Positions 24,218-33,932 of a stretch of DNA of 64,000 nt are shown one piece after another. The stretch's first letter is position 1. Every line of letters begins with the position of its first letter. The notes under the pieces are model-generated. The model saw only the letters and a list, made by a program, of their open reading frames with translations. It was not told where the DNA came from and ran no database searches. A program made the translations under genes and the position numbers. Location: assembly GCF_000424145.1 (NCBI RefSeq), contig NZ_KE384137.1, positions 394,484 to 458,483 of the forward strand, in the 5' to 3' direction. This DNA comes from Butyrivibrio sp. AC2005. GTDB taxonomy: Bacteria; Bacillota; Clostridia; Lachnospirales; Lachnospiraceae.

Positions 24218-26392
24218 TTATGCCAACTGATTTGTATCAAGGATCAACGCTATCTCACCATCACCAAGGATAGTAGCGCCACTGATCATACGGCACTTAT
24301 TCATGTATCTTCCCAGAGGCTTAATAACGATTTCCTGCTGTCCCATGAGTTCGTCTATAACAAGACCAAACTGCTGCTCGCCCTTTCTTGTTATAACAAC
24401 CACAAGATCTTCATCCTCTTTCTTAGTGCTCTCTGTGTCGAGTGCTCTGCTAACACGAATAATGGGTGTAACACTTCCACGAAGATTGATGACTTCTTTA
24501 TTTTCTACAGTCTTAATATCTGTAGGCGCTACATCCTCAATACTCTGAATGGAATCAAGAGGAATAGCATATTTTTCTCCGCCAACAACAACCATCAGTG
24601 CCTGAATAATAGCAAGTGTAAGAGGAAGTCTGATCTGCCATGTACTTCCTTCACCAAGCTTTGTCTTAACGCTGACTTCACCGGAAAGTGATTCAATCTT
24701 GGACTTAACTACGTCAAGACCTACTCCTCGTCCTGATACTTCAGTAACCTTCTTGGCAGTTGAAAATCCCGGATGGAAAAGGAAGTCAATGCACTGCTGT
24801 TCGGAAAGAGTTGCTGCTTCATCAGGTGTAACGATACCCTTCTCAATAGCCTTATTCTTAACTATCTCAGCGTCAATACCGTTACCATCGTCACCAACCT
24901 CGATAACAACGCTGTTACCATCCTGGAAAGCATGAAGGAAAATATGTCCTTCTTCTGACTTTCCGCGCTCAGCACGAAGCTCTGCAGATTCAATACCGTG
25001 ATCGGCACTGTTACGTAACAAGTGCATAAGAGGATCACCGATCTCATCAACCACAGTTCTGTCCATTTCAGTATCTTCACCGGTCATGGTCAGTTCCATG
25101 TTCTTTCCAAGCTGTTTATTAAGATCTCGAATCATACGAGGGAATTTCTGGAGTACGCTCTCAATAGGTACCATTCGAACTTTCATGACAGATTCATGAA
25201 GATTGGTAGTAACGCTTTCCAGATATTCAATCTGCTCGTTTACGTTGCCACTTACTATTCCTGCTGAATTTGCAGCAGATATCAAAGAGTTCTTAGCAAT
25301 GATAAGCTCACTGACCAGATTCATGAGAACATCCAGTTTATCAATATCCACACGAACTGTACGGTTTACAACAGGCTTACCAACCGGTTTCTTGCCGCCG
25401 GCATCCTTTGCAGGTGCTGCCTTATCAGTGGGCTTAGCTGCAGGTGCTGCGGGTGCTGCAGGAGTCTGAGCAGGTGCTGCCGCTGTCGGAGCCGCTGCAG
25501 GTGCTGCGGGTGCTGCTGCAGCCGCTTCTTCTGAGCTTGCTGCTGCGTTAGGATCATAATCTCCTATCTCACAGTCTTCAATCTCAGATACACTCTTTAC
25601 TATATCTTTTATCTTATCTTTATCTTCTTCGTCTGTAGAAATAATTAGACTGAAATTAAATTCAAACTTTTCATCCTCAATATCCTGAGTCGAAGGTTCG
25701 GAAATTATAAGTTCACCGATATCTTCAATACCCTTGAATACCAGGAATGCTCTTGCTGCCTTAAGGATGCAGCTCTCCTGAATCTTTACATTAAGTCCAT
25801 AGAGCTTCTTGCCCTGTCCCAGCGCATCCTCAAGTGTGCCCTTGGTATCAGCATCAATCTTAATTGCTCTATAGTCCTTTGTAGGATCTGCATCTGAAGG
25901 TGGTGCTGCCGCTGCCGGAGCTGCTGCAGGTGCTGCTTCCGCTGCCGGAGCTGCCGCAGGTGCTGCTTCCGCTGCCGGAGCTGCTGCAGGTGCTGCTCCA
26001 CCGCCACTGGCGCCGGCTCTTATATCAGCAAGCGCTTTAATAAGATTTGCATTTTCCTCAGTTCCTTCATCCTGTGACTCCGTGATATTATCCACGTAAG
26101 CCTGAATAGCGTCCAGACATTGGAACAGAGTATCAATCATGCTGGAATCAATTTTCAATGTGCCGTTACGCACATCGGAAAATACATCTTCCATATCATG
26201 GGTAAGATTCTGCATATTCTTATAACCCATGGTTCCTGCCATTCCCTTCATGGAATGCGCAGAACGGAAGATTTCATTAATACAATCCTCGTTCTCCGGA
26301 TCCTGCTCCAACTGCATAATACTGTCATTCAGTGTTTGCAGATGCTCCTTTGCTTCGTCGAGAAAGACGCCTAGATACTGAGAAACATCCAT
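24218..26392 (-). CDS. cheA: Chemotaxis sensor kinase CheA
   Basis: 724 residues. P1 histidine phosphotransfer domain with RSAHSMKGMAGTMG (His46 is the phosphorylated residue), P2 response-regulator-binding domain (about 195-305), P3 dimerisation (starting about VNRTVRVDIDKLD), P4 ATPase with LLRNSADHGIE, VGDDGNGID and GRGVGLDVVKS, and P5 CheW-like end. Two Ala/Pro linkers flank P2; the first is a tandem AAPAAAPAAE repeat. The open frame starts 22 codons earlier, but the ATG at 26392 follows GGAGGT and begins the family sequence MDVSQYL. Confidence 0.96.
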   Translation of the reverse strand: MDVSQYLGVFLDEAKEHLQTLNDSIMQLEQDPENEDCINEIFRSAHSMKGMAGTMGYKNMQNLTHDMEDVFSDVRNGTLKIDSSMIDTLFQCLDAIQAYVDNITESQDEGTEENANLIKALADIRAGASGGGAAPAAAPAAEAAPAAAPAAEAAPAAAPAAAAPPSDADPTKDYRAIKIDADTKGTLEDALGQGKKLYGLNVKIQESCILKAARAFLVFKGIEDIGELIISEPSTQDIEDEKFEFNFSLIISTDEEDKDKIKDIVKSVSEIEDCEIGDYDPNAAASSEEAAAAAPAAPAAAPTAAAPAQTPAAPAAPAAKPTDKAAPAKDAGGKKPVGKPVVNRTVRVDIDKLDVLMNLVSELIIAKNSLISAANSAGIVSGNVNEQIEYLESVTTNLHESVMKVRMVPIESVLQKFPRMIRDLNKQLGKNMELTMTGEDTEMDRTVVDEIGDPLMHLLRNSADHGIESAELRAERGKSEEGHIFLHAFQDGNSVVIEVGDDGNGIDAEIVKNKAIEKGIVTPDEAATLSEQQCIDFLFHPGFSTAKKVTEVSGRGVGLDVVKSKIESLSGEVSVKTKLGEGSTWQIRLPLTLAIIQALMVVVGGEKYAIPLDSIQSIEDVAPTDIKTVENKEVINLRGSVTPIIRVSRALDTESTKKEDEDLVVVITRKGEQQFGLVIDELMGQQEIVIKPLGRYMNKCRMISGATILGDGEIALILDTNQLA

Positions 26393-26482
26393 AATCCCTT
26401 TACCTCCATAAGAAAACCTCACGCAGGTGTTAAGACTTAGGATCAGGAAAGGTAACAAGGAAGTTCAACTGTCGCTAAGAGA

Positions 26483-27556
26483 TTACTTAACTCCTACGTT
26501 CATAATGATTTCCTGGGCTACGTCATCAAGTGTAACTACCTGATTGACAAGACCAGCTGTTGCCACTGCCTTAGGCATGCCATAAACTGTGCAGGAAGCC
26601 TCGTCCTGACCAATGACATGAACCTTCTTTGCTGATTTCAGATTTTTTATTCCCTCAGTGCCATCCGCACCCATTCCTGTAAGAACCACACAGCATATAG
26701 AGTCGTAATCCGAATCCATCAGAGACTCATACATGAAGTTTGCACACGGTCTTACGCCTTCTCTCGTAGGACCATCAACATAATGAATAGTGTGCTTACC
26801 GGCTGATGTAATTACATGCATATGCTTTCCGCCTCTTGCAATATAGACGGTTCCTGCCTGAAGTACATCACCCTCCGCCGCCTCTTTAACATGAACTTCA
26901 GATAACGAGTCCAGTCTCTCGGCAAGAGATGCTGTAAATCCTTCCGGCATATGCTGTACAAGTACAACCGGGGTCTTAAGATTTTTGGGAAGTTTTGGAA
27001 TAACCGCTTGAAGCGCACGAGGCCCACCCGTAGAACTGGCAATCGCAACGATACGATTACCTGTGACCTTGTCTGCATGCTTAGCGACAATATCCACCAT
27101 CTTACGAGAGGCTTTGATTTCATCAATTGAAAAAGCCTTCGCACTTATAGGCGCTTTAGAATCGCAAACTGCTGCGAGAGTTCTTGTAAGCGACTTAGTG
27201 AAATCATCGCCACGGCAATCCGAGGCGCGATCCGGTTTGTGAATAAAATCAAGGGCGCCGAGTTCCAGACAGTCAAGGGTAACCTTTGCCCCTTCCTTAG
27301 TATCTGTAGAACACATCATAACTTTCACCCTTATTTTATTTTTGTTAATCTCCTTGAGCAACGTAATTCCGTCCATACGAGGCATGTTAATATCAAGAAT
27401 ACATGCATCATAGGAATTCTTTTTCAAAAGCTCAAGGGCTTCAATTCCGTCTTTAGCCTTATCTACAACCTGAAATCTTGAATCTGAATTTACTATATCA
27501 CTAAGGACGGTTCTCATGAGTGCAGAGTCATCAACTAATAAAATTTTTTTCGACAT
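26483..27556 (-). CDS. cheB: Protein-glutamate methylesterase CheB
   Basis: Response regulator with esterase domain, 357 residues. The receiver has the DDSALMRTVL start and the phosphoacceptor Asp in CILDINMPRMDG. The catalytic domain has IASSTGGPRAL (Ser), VLVQHMPEGF (His) and TGMGADGTEG (Asp). It removes methyl groups from receptors during adaptation and may also deamidate. Its ATG directly abuts the stop of the PilZ gene. The matching methyltransferase CheR is not in the window. Confidence 0.96.
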   Translation of the reverse strand: MSKKILLVDDSALMRTVLSDIVNSDSRFQVVDKAKDGIEALELLKKNSYDACILDINMPRMDGITLLKEINKNKIRVKVMMCSTDTKEGAKVTLDCLELGALDFIHKPDRASDCRGDDFTKSLTRTLAAVCDSKAPISAKAFSIDEIKASRKMVDIVAKHADKVTGNRIVAIASSTGGPRALQAVIPKLPKNLKTPVVLVQHMPEGFTASLAERLDSLSEVHVKEAAEGDVLQAGTVYIARGGKHMHVITSAGKHTIHYVDGPTREGVRPCANFMYESLMDSDYDSICCVVLTGMGADGTEGIKNLKSAKKVHVIGQDEASCTVYGMPKAVATAGLVNQVVTLDDVAQEIIMNVGVK

Positions 27557-28279
27557 TTAGTTTTGCTTCTTTCTAATTTTACGTTCTTCCTCAAAGATAA
27601 AATGTATAATATCCTCTCTGGAAGTTTCGTCAATGTAGCTGTACTGTATGCGGTGCTCATACAGTCCCGGCCTGTTTTCGAGTTCCTGTACCCTAAGTAC
27701 GGTGCACACCATCTCGTACTCAACATTATTAATGTTTCCGGGTAATCTGTAAGCACAATAAATCGTGCTACCCTCTTCATATTGGAAATTAGCGACAAAC
27801 CGTAAACCTCCTCCGCTTATATCCACTATAACGCTTCGTTGTAACGGTTTATTCGTTCCCAAAAGCAATCCCCAGTTCCGCCTTATAGCCTCGACTTCCT
27901 CTTCGGTAAAAATACGCGATCGTAGTTCGAGTGCACAGCTGAATCTGTAATACTCTCTTCGCTGAAGCCTCTGAAGATTGCTTAGAAGATCAAGAACCAA
28001 AATGTACACATTATTACTTCGGTATCGGTCAATTATCCTTCCATAACATTGAAACAGTCCTCTTGAGCTGTAAAAGCACAAGCTATATTCACCATCTACA
28101 GGTAAAAGCACCAGCTTTCCCTTATCCATTGGCATGAGAACCTCAATCCTGTCCTCCGACAAAACATCGGTAATCTTACTCAGGTGAATTTTTTTCGTGC
28201 GGCTGTCATCGTCCATCCAGACCTTGCCGATGGCCTTCAGTTCAATTTTATTGCCTGGCGCAATATAGTCCGCAAGCAT
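27557..28279 (-). CDS. PilZ domain protein, YcgR/YpfA-like flagellar brake
   Basis: 240 residues with an N-terminal YcgR-like domain (about 1-100) and a C-terminal PilZ domain. The c-di-GMP signature is intact: RLQRREYYRF (RxxxR) near residue 106 and DISGGGLRF (D-x-S-x3-G) near 157. Proteins of this kind bind c-di-GMP and slow or alter the motor by contacting FliG or MotA. Its place between flhG and cheB, with no gap to cheB, supports a motility role. The symbol is left blank because ypfA, ycgR and dgrA are used for different orthologues. Confidence 0.9.
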   Translation of the reverse strand: MLADYIAPGNKIELKAIGKVWMDDDSRTKKIHLSKITDVLSEDRIEVLMPMDKGKLVLLPVDGEYSLCFYSSRGLFQCYGRIIDRYRSNNVYILVLDLLSNLQRLQRREYYRFSCALELRSRIFTEEEVEAIRRNWGLLLGTNKPLQRSVIVDISGGGLRFVANFQYEEGSTIYCAYRLPGNINNVEYEMVCTVLRVQELENRPGLYEHRIQYSYIDETSREDIIHFIFEEERKIRKKQN

Positions 28280-28311
28280 GTAGGTACCCCTCTTACCTTT
28301 TATAGTATATC

Positions 28312-29232
28312 TTACAGACCGGAAGCCTTATCTCCGGTGTTTTTCTCTGAATTTAGTTTTCGTCCGGTTATGATATGTGAGAAAAATGCAGCCATTCCTC
28401 TGGGCTTGTATTTTTCAAGTTCATTTTTATTTACAAGTTCCGCAGCAATATGCTCAAAAGCTTTCGCAGATTTGGAATTGGGATACTGTATGGAAACGGG
28501 TGATTGCTGCATCACACCTCGTGCCAGCATCTGATCCTGCGGAATAGCGCCGAGATATGCAAGCGGAAGCTTTAAGTATCTGGCAACTACTGCATTTAAT
28601 TTATTAAATAGCTGTTGTCCCTCATCGTTTGTAGCAACTCTGTTGGAAACAACCTTAATCATCGTATTATCTCTTGAAAATCTCTCCTGCTGGTTAAGTG
28701 CCTTAAGCAGCGAATAGGAGTCAGTTATCGATGTGGGCTCCGGTGTTGTCACAAGAATAATCTCACCGCTTGCCACAAGGAATTCCATAACTGCATTGGA
28801 TATTCCGGCTCCCGTATCAATAATTATCGTATCCGCAATAGCATCAAGCTCTGCCAGATTAACAATAATATCAACAAGATACTTTCTCTCAAGATTGTAC
28901 ATACCGGAGATACCGGAACCTCCTGAAATAAATCCTACGCCCTCCGGTCCCCAGGTAATTATATCCTTAATATTCTTTTTCTTATATATCAGATCACTCA
29001 GATTATGCTTGGGAACTGTTCCAAACATTATCTCTATATTGGCAAGTCCGAAATCGGCATCCAGAATGATGACTCTCTGTCCCATTCTTCTAAACTGAAT
29101 GGCAAGGTTTATTGATACATTCGACTTACCTACGCCACCCTTACCGCTCGTAACTGTGATAATCCTTGCGAGAGGCCTCTGGGGCGTGTGTTGTGCTTTA
29201 ATTATATTTCTTAACTGTTGAGCCTGATCCAT
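28312..29232 (-). CDS. flhG: Flagellar number regulator FlhG (YlxH)
   Basis: MinD-like ATPase of 306 residues. It opens with DQAQQLRNI, the DQAxxLR helix that stimulates the FlhF GTPase and separates FlhG from MinD. Walker A is TSGKGGVGKSN, with DADFGLANIEIMFG and DTGAGISNAVM switch regions. It restricts flagellar number or pattern and helps assemble C-rings. It follows flhF by 47 bases. Confidence 0.95.
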   Translation of the reverse strand: MDQAQQLRNIIKAQHTPQRPLARIITVTSGKGGVGKSNVSINLAIQFRRMGQRVIILDADFGLANIEIMFGTVPKHNLSDLIYKKKNIKDIITWGPEGVGFISGGSGISGMYNLERKYLVDIIVNLAELDAIADTIIIDTGAGISNAVMEFLVASGEIILVTTPEPTSITDSYSLLKALNQQERFSRDNTMIKVVSNRVATNDEGQQLFNKLNAVVARYLKLPLAYLGAIPQDQMLARGVMQQSPVSIQYPNSKSAKAFEHIAAELVNKNELEKYKPRGMAAFFSHIITGRKLNSEKNTGDKASGL

Positions 29233-29279
29233 AAAAATAATCCTGTTTCTATTCTATCAAAATATACGAAATTCTTCTA

Positions 29280-30590
29280 CTATTTTCCGCCAAGAAGACC
29301 CTTAACACTTTTCTGAGCATCAAAGACAGCAATATCGCTCGGAACGTTTTGTCCATTTGTAATGTAAGACATCGGAGCGCCAGTGTGCATGTGTATATTA
29401 TAAAGGTTTCCTGCTGAACTTGTCTCATCCATCTTGGTGAAAATAAGCTTATACTTAACGAGTTCGGAATAGCCGTCTGCTATTTCAATAAGATCCCTGT
29501 ACTTGGTGGTAGCGGAAAGAACCAGATAGTTCTCTGTTTCAACGCATTCCTCAAGTGCATGGATATATCCGATCATAGTTTCCTTTTGTTCTTCATTGTG
29601 AAGACTGTGACCTGCCGTATCAACCATCAGATAATCATAATCCTTGAATTCCTCAGCTGCGGCTTTCATTTCCTCTACGGAATATATTACCCTGAAGGGA
29701 ATATCCATAATGGTTGCATAGGTTTTAAGCTGCTCTGCAGCAGCTATTCTGTAAGTATCAACGGTTAAAAGTGCAACATTTTTCTTTCTGACAATTCGAA
29801 GCTCGGATGCCAGCTTGGCAATTGTTGTAGTTTTGCCAACACCGGTAGGTCCAATAAAAATCTCCGCTATAGGGCCGTCAGTGCTCTCCTTAATTCTGTC
29901 AGCTGGTCCGAATTTAAGCACCATCTTCTGATATACGTTCGCAAGAACATACTCCATCGGTATATTGGGTTTACTTACCTTTTCAACCTCATCCGTGAGC
30001 TGATTGGCGTAAATCTCATCGACCTCGTTCTCAATAAGCGTATTGTACAAAACCTTTACAAATGAAAGCGTTTCATCGGAAACAGTATTGGGAGTTTCCT
30101 TAATCTCTGATACTTCCTCCTCAGCCATATCCGGTCTTGGATCTTCTTTTTCGGTCTTGAGATTCTTCTCGATAAGGTTGTGAAGGCTGTCAAGTTTTTC
30201 CTCAATAGCACTGCTCTCATCCTGGAGCAACGCGTGTTCTTTCGGCGCAGGAGTGCTTACGGAAGGCTGCACCTGTGCCGGCTGAGAAACCTTAAGAGGT
30301 GGAATCTCACCCTGTTCCTGAGCGCGCAGCAGTTTATCAGCCATTGATGCAGGCTTCCCAGGTCTCGGAGCTCTGTTCTGCTCTCTTGCCGGCTTAACAG
30401 ACTTCATGCTTTTTGCAGGCTCGTCCTCAAGCGCAACCGTCACCTCTATTTTGGGCGGCGCGAAAATAGCGAAGAATCCGCTTTTTTTCACAGGCCTGAC
30501 ATTCATGATTACAATGTTATCGCCCAGCTCCTTCTTTGCAATTTCTGTAGCCTCTGATTCAGTTTTTCCGGTATATTTTTTTATTATCAT
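29280..30590 (-). CDS. flhF: SRP-type GTPase FlhF
   Basis: 436 residues: a basic N-terminal domain (MIIKKYTGKTESEA), a variable linker (about 75-155) and the NG GTPase core. The GTPase motifs are GPTGVGKTTTIAKLA, DTYRIAAAEQLK, DTAGHSLHN and TKMDET. FlhF sets where the first flagellar proteins assemble. It starts one base after the flhA stop. Polar flagella are typical of Butyrivibrio, which would fit a strong FlhF/FlhG role, but this is inference. Confidence 0.95.
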   Translation of the reverse strand: MIIKKYTGKTESEATEIAKKELGDNIVIMNVRPVKKSGFFAIFAPPKIEVTVALEDEPAKSMKSVKPAREQNRAPRPGKPASMADKLLRAQEQGEIPPLKVSQPAQVQPSVSTPAPKEHALLQDESSAIEEKLDSLHNLIEKNLKTEKEDPRPDMAEEEVSEIKETPNTVSDETLSFVKVLYNTLIENEVDEIYANQLTDEVEKVSKPNIPMEYVLANVYQKMVLKFGPADRIKESTDGPIAEIFIGPTGVGKTTTIAKLASELRIVRKKNVALLTVDTYRIAAAEQLKTYATIMDIPFRVIYSVEEMKAAAEEFKDYDYLMVDTAGHSLHNEEQKETMIGYIHALEECVETENYLVLSATTKYRDLIEIADGYSELVKYKLIFTKMDETSSAGNLYNIHMHTGAPMSYITNGQNVPSDIAVFDAQKSVKGLLGGK

Positions 30591-30591
30591 A

Positions 30592-32646
30592 TTATGCCGC
30601 TACCATTCCTACAGACTGCATTTCAACATTAGGTTCAACTTCATTGTAAGAAAGCACAATCAAATCTTTATAATAATCCTCTGTCATCTTCTTAAAATAC
30701 ATACGCACAATTGGCGAAGTCATAATTATCGGTATCATTCCGGCGTCTTCAAGCTTCTTAGCCTGTTCTCCCACAGACTTAAGTATCGCCTTGGTTCTGG
30801 TAGGATCAAGGGTAAGATATGCGCCGGTCTCAGTCTGCTTAACAGACTGCATTATCTCCTGCTCAATCTTAGGATCAAGAGTGATAACGCTGGTAGTCTC
30901 TCCAGGATAAAAATATTTGCTGGAAATCGCACGTCTAAGGCTCTGTCTGACATACTCGGTAAGAATATCTGTGTCATGTGTAGACGGAGCATAGTCAGCA
31001 AGTGTCTCAAATATTGTAACCAGATCTCTTATGGAGATTCCTTCCGCAAGGAGATTCTGCAATACCTTCTCAATCTCACCAAGACTCATAAGCTTAGGCA
31101 CAAGTTCTTCCACAAGTGCAGGATTGTTCTCCTGCAAATTGTTGACAAGATTCTGTACATCCTGTCTTGTAAGAAGCTCTGCAATATGATTCCTGATAAC
31201 CTCAGTTAAGTGAGTAGCAATAATTGAAGGCGGATCTACAACTGTATAACCAAGCGATTCCGCACGTTCTCTCTGACTTTCGGTAATCCATGTAGCCGGC
31301 AGATGGAAGGAAGGCTCAAAGGTAGGAATACCTGTAATCTCCTCCTCTACATTTCCGGGATTCATGGCCATATAGTGATCAAACAGAATTTCACCATCAC
31401 TAACCTGTATACCCTTAATTTTTATAATGTATTGGTTAGGATTAAGCTGAATGTTATCTCGAAGACGAATGATAGGAACAACTGTACCAAGCTCCAGTGC
31501 AATCTGACGTCTTATCATAACAACACGGTCAAGAAGATCTCCGCCCTGATTAACATCAGCAAGCGGAATAATTCCATAACCAAACTCGAGCTCTATAGGG
31601 TCAACCTGAAGAAGGCTTGTAACATTCTCAGGCTGGCGTATTTCTTCAGCCTGCTGCTCCTCTTCAGCCATAACCTCTTCCTCAGCAGCTGTAATCTTCT
31701 GTGATTTCTGCATGAGGAAACCCAGTGCTCCTATGCAGGCACCGAGCGGAAGGTATAGCAAATCCGGCAGCGGTGTAAGAATACCAAGTGTAGCTATAAG
31801 CGCACCAACAAGGTACAGTGTCTTGGATGCATTAAACAGCTGACCAACAAGTGCCGGTCCAAAATCGGCTTCTTTCGATCCCTTTGTAACCAGAATACCT
31901 GTACTAAGAGATACAAGAAGTGAAGGTATCGCACTTACAAGACCGTCACCCATTGTAAGAATGGCGTATTTATCGAGTGCATCATTTATAGGCATCCCCT
32001 GTCTTAAGACGCCCATCAAAATACCACCTATAATATTTACGGCAGTAATTATAAGACCCGCAGTAGAGTCTCCCTTAACGTACTTCGTAGCACCGTCCAT
32101 GGCTCCGAAGAAGCTTGCTTCGTTCTGAATCTTCTCACGTCTCTCCTTAGCTTCCTGATCGGTAATAGCACCTGTGTTAAGGTCAGCGTCGATAGCCATC
32201 TGTTTACCGGGCATAGCATCCAGAGTGAAACGTGCTGATACTTCAGCGACACGCTCAGAACCTTTATTGATAACCATGAACTGCACAAGTATAAGGATTA
32301 TATATACGATTGTTCCGATGATCAGATCACCGGCACCAACGAACTCTCCGAATACCTGAATAACCTGACCGGCATCGCCTCCGGTAAGGATGAGTCTTGT
32401 AGATGAAATATTAAGTGCAATTCGGAAAATTGTTGTGAACAAAAGGATAGTAGGGAAGAACGACATATCCAGTACTTCCTTGGAAAACATGGCCGTAAAC
32501 AGAATCACAAAAGACAGTGACATATCAAAGGCCAGAAGAAAGTCCATCAGCCACGTAGGAATGGGGACGATGAACATGATAATAGCCGCAACGAAATATA
32601 ACGCTACACCGTAATCAAATGCACGTTTTCTAATAATCTCGAGCAT
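30592..32646 (-). CDS. flhA: Flagellar export gate protein FlhA
   Basis: 684 residues: eight membrane helices in the first 330 residues, including the FHIPEP-region equivalent (GSERVAEVSARFTLDAMPGK), then a large cytoplasmic domain that docks chaperone-substrate complexes. FlhA forms the nonameric ring of the type III export gate and uses proton motive force. A promoter (32692-32721) lies in the 137-base gap upstream, so flhA onwards may have its own transcript besides the main operon. Confidence 0.97.
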   Translation of the reverse strand: MLEIIRKRAFDYGVALYFVAAIIMFIVPIPTWLMDFLLAFDMSLSFVILFTAMFSKEVLDMSFFPTILLFTTIFRIALNISSTRLILTGGDAGQVIQVFGEFVGAGDLIIGTIVYIILILVQFMVINKGSERVAEVSARFTLDAMPGKQMAIDADLNTGAITDQEAKERREKIQNEASFFGAMDGATKYVKGDSTAGLIITAVNIIGGILMGVLRQGMPINDALDKYAILTMGDGLVSAIPSLLVSLSTGILVTKGSKEADFGPALVGQLFNASKTLYLVGALIATLGILTPLPDLLYLPLGACIGALGFLMQKSQKITAAEEEVMAEEEQQAEEIRQPENVTSLLQVDPIELEFGYGIIPLADVNQGGDLLDRVVMIRRQIALELGTVVPIIRLRDNIQLNPNQYIIKIKGIQVSDGEILFDHYMAMNPGNVEEEITGIPTFEPSFHLPATWITESQRERAESLGYTVVDPPSIIATHLTEVIRNHIAELLTRQDVQNLVNNLQENNPALVEELVPKLMSLGEIEKVLQNLLAEGISIRDLVTIFETLADYAPSTHDTDILTEYVRQSLRRAISSKYFYPGETTSVITLDPKIEQEIMQSVKQTETGAYLTLDPTRTKAILKSVGEQAKKLEDAGMIPIIMTSPIVRMYFKKMTEDYYKDLIVLSYNEVEPNVEMQSVGMVAA

Positions 32647-32691
32647 TATTCATCCCCCTTTCCCCGATTTTTTTCATAACTATACATAGTT

Positions 32692-32721
32692 AGTATAGCG
32701 CATACCACATCTTGTATGCAA
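32692..32721 (-). promoter_or_regulatory. Internal promoter upstream of flhA
   Basis: Minus-strand TTGCAT (32716-32721), 18 bp, TATACT (32692-32697). A CTATAC...GTATAG inverted pair follows. The flhB-flhA gap of 137 bases is unusually wide for this operon. Confidence 0.55.
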
Positions 32722-32783
32722 GAGGGGATTAAGGCACAAGAGCTCAACAACACCAAAGGAAGTTTCTGCACCTTGCTAAGTAC

Positions 32784-33932
32784 TTATACTTTGCCCTGAA
32801 GATGATATACAAAGGCGAGAACCTCTGCCACTGCCTGATAAAGCTCCGGCGGCACGAATTCTCCAATATCAACCGTCGAATAGAGCATACGGGCAAGCGG
32901 TTTGTTTTCTACAATCTCAACACCATACTCTTTTGCTACATCCTTAATACGCTGTGCAAGATATCCCTCACCCTTGGCAACTACCATTGGTGCATCGAAT
33001 TTATCCGCATCATATCGTATTGCAACTGCGTAATGAGTAGGGTTGGTGATGACAACATCTGCCTTGGGAAGCTCCTGCATCATACGACGCTGTGAAGCCT
33101 GCATCATACGACGACGCTGCTGACCTTTAATCTGAGGATCTCCTTCAGTATTTTTATACTCATCTTTAACTTCCTGCTTGGTCATCATGTTGTCTTTTCG
33201 GAATTTTCTCTTCTGATAGATATAATCTGCAATGGCGATTACAACATAAACCGCAGCAATGCGTATACCTATTTCTACTATTGTATTACCCAAAAGTCCG
33301 ATTGCCTGTCTCAGGGGCATATCGTAAAGTGTAAAAACAGATGCGGTATATCCAAGAAAATATGTATATACCACTGTTCCAATAATTGCAATTTTAGCTA
33401 TTGATTTTACCAGCTCAAAAATCTTTCTTGTAGAAAAGATCTTTTTGAAGCCCTTAATGGGATTCAGCTTACTTAGCTTTGGCTTCAGTGGCTTTGTTGT
33501 AATCTTCCACTTAACCTGAACAACATTGCAGATAAAAGCCACAGTCAAAGAAACCGCAAGGAATGGCAAAGCTGTAAGAAGTATCCTTAACAGCGCATTC
33601 ATAATTGTAATTCGTAGGTCAGCAAACGGAACATATCCATCGTACATCTTAGTTGTAGTCGGAATCTGATTGTAGACACTTCTGAAAAAGCCGGTAAAGC
33701 TGTCCGCCATATAAGGATACATAACTCTTATGAGCACAAAAAGAGACATCAGCCCTGCTGCATGAGTTACCTCCTGGCTCTTTGCAACCTGTCCTTCATT
33801 TCTTGCATCCTGCAATTTCTTGGCAGTAGGCTGCTCTGTCTTTTCACCGCCGGGACCATCAGCAAAGAACTGCAGATCGTAGGATATCAAAAGACCGTTA
33901 TTCAGTTGCATTTGATTTTCACGTAAGGTCAT
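32784..33932 (-). CDS. flhB: Flagellar export gate protein FlhB
   Basis: 382 residues with four membrane helices and the cytoplasmic domain containing the self-cleaving NPTH motif (VITNPTHYAVAI). Cleavage there switches export from hook to filament proteins. The N-terminus has the usual GEKTEQPTAKKLQDARNEGQ segment, preceded by about 30 extra residues. The ATG follows GGAG and overlaps fliR by 14 bases. Its partner in switching is FliK. Confidence 0.96.
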   Translation of the reverse strand: MTLRENQMQLNNGLLISYDLQFFADGPGGEKTEQPTAKKLQDARNEGQVAKSQEVTHAAGLMSLFVLIRVMYPYMADSFTGFFRSVYNQIPTTTKMYDGYVPFADLRITIMNALLRILLTALPFLAVSLTVAFICNVVQVKWKITTKPLKPKLSKLNPIKGFKKIFSTRKIFELVKSIAKIAIIGTVVYTYFLGYTASVFTLYDMPLRQAIGLLGNTIVEIGIRIAAVYVVIAIADYIYQKRKFRKDNMMTKQEVKDEYKNTEGDPQIKGQQRRRMMQASQRRMMQELPKADVVITNPTHYAVAIRYDADKFDAPMVVAKGEGYLAQRIKDVAKEYGVEIVENKPLARMLYSTVDIGEFVPPELYQAVAEVLAFVYHLQGKV

